From Owenia fusiformis (Eukaryota; Annelida; Polychaeta; Sabellida; Oweniidae), in assembly GCA_903813345.2 (NCBI GenBank), contig CAIIXF020000001.1:61182270-61246269 (forward strand): DNA of 64,000 nucleotides. Direction: 5' to 3'. The notes under the pieces were generated by a model, which saw nothing but the letters and a program-made list of their open reading frames with translations, searched no databases and had not been told where the DNA came from. The translations under genes were made by a program, and so were the position numbers. Shown here piece by piece: positions 63,301-64,000 of this stretch (its first letter is position 1; each line of letters starts with the position of its first letter).

Positions 63301-64000
63301 ATATGTTTTATTGTATATCTGTTTTATAATATGTGTCTCATATGTTGTATTGTACATGTCCCTCGTGTGTTGTATTGTAATTGTGTCATACATATTGTAT
63401 TGTACATGTTTTTTATAATATATGTCTCATATGTTGTATTGTACATGTGCCTCGTGTGTTGTATTGTACATGTCTCTCACATGTTGTATTGTACATGTGT
63501 TTTATAAAATGCTTCTCAAATGTTGTATTGTACATGTGCCTCGTGTGTTGCATTGTACATGTGTCTCACATGTTGTATTGTACATGTGTTTTATAATATG
63601 CGTCTCAAATGTTGTATTGTACATGTCCCTCGTGTGTTGCATTGTACACGTGTCTTACATGTTGTATTGTACATGTGTTTTATAATATATGTCTCAAATG
63701 TTGTATTGCACATTTGCCTCGTATGTTGTATTACTTGTGTCTCATGTGTTATATTGTACATGTGTTGCATGTATTGTGTTGTACATGTGTCTTGTGTATT
63801 GTATTGTATGTGTGTCTTTTGTGTTAGATTGAACATGTGTCTCATCATGTGTTGTATTGTACATATATATCTCGTCTTTAATTATACATGTTTGTTGTAT
63901 TGTAAAAAGGTCTTGTGTTTGTACTGTCATTGTGTATGGTGTGTTATATTGTACAAAAGCCTCGGGTGTCGTACAGATATCTCGTACGTTGTATTGTACA
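60390..64000. repeat. 25-bp satellite, about 145 copies, running off the window
   Basis: Unit of the type TTGTATTGTACATGTGTCTC plus ATGTG, with indels. Because 25 is not a multiple of three, frames rotate and give Cys/Val/Tyr-rich open frames on both strands, none a gene. It lies in the first intron of the claudin-like gene. Confidence 0.95.
61428..61928. repeat. Higher-order 250-bp repeat in the 25-bp satellite
   Basis: A ten-unit block (marker GTAAATGTGGCTTGTGAGGC at about 61461 and 61711) repeats almost exactly after 250 bp, and partly again towards 62180. Confidence 0.85.

Noticed and set aside
60259-63930. Many Cys/Val/Tyr-rich frames of 60-254 codons on both strands
   Set aside because: All lie in the 25-bp satellite; frames rotate and no splice or start logic supports them.

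Overview
The window is AT-rich, intron-dense animal nuclear DNA. Multi-exon genes with GT/AG introns, metazoan genes (CEP104, DFFB, a claudin-like protein, a class A GPCR, an LRR receptor), and many minisatellites, MITEs and Helitron-like repeats point to a marine or freshwater invertebrate. A lophotrochozoan, probably a mollusc, is my guess; the phylum is inferred and not proven. No rRNA, tRNA or CRISPR was seen.

Layout. (1) 635-4520, minus: a leucine-rich-repeat transmembrane receptor, two exons visible, start exon not found. (2) 8670-48056, minus: a complete CEP104 (ciliary-tip protein: jelly-roll, coiled coil, TOG, zinc fingers). I reconstructed 21 coding exons whose phases all agree, giving 883 codons plus stop, or 922 with one optional cassette exon. 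Two plus-strand genes sit inside its introns: an intronless GPCR with a 36-residue tandem repeat in its ectodomain (16245-18530, intron 9), and a secreted AbfB-domain protein (five visible exons, 35528-44125, in the 22-kb intron 3). (3) 51371-57302, plus: a complete seven-exon DFFB (caspase-activated DNase), 331 residues, head-to-head with CEP104 as in human. (4) 59755-60019, plus: first exon of a claudin/PMP22-like membrane protein whose gene runs off the window through an intron filled by a 25-bp satellite.

The rest is mostly repeats: minisatellites with 20-, 21-, 23-, 25-, 27-, 30-, 31- and 162-bp units; pogo/Tigger-like MITEs; hAT-like elements, two with clear 8-bp target duplications; a 6.2-kb inverted repeat with nearly identical 1.67-kb arms; several foldback palindromes; and three elements resembling Helitron-like (pearl/HINE-type) repeats.

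The most unusual theme is repeats lying at splice sites. Intron 18 of CEP104 is almost wholly a 31-bp minisatellite whose unit contains the exon's own 5' splice site, giving about 50 decoy donors. The acceptor of exon 7 lies in a 20-bp array. Two unrelated donors are each followed, at the same +6/+7 TA, by the terminus of a MITE of the same family.
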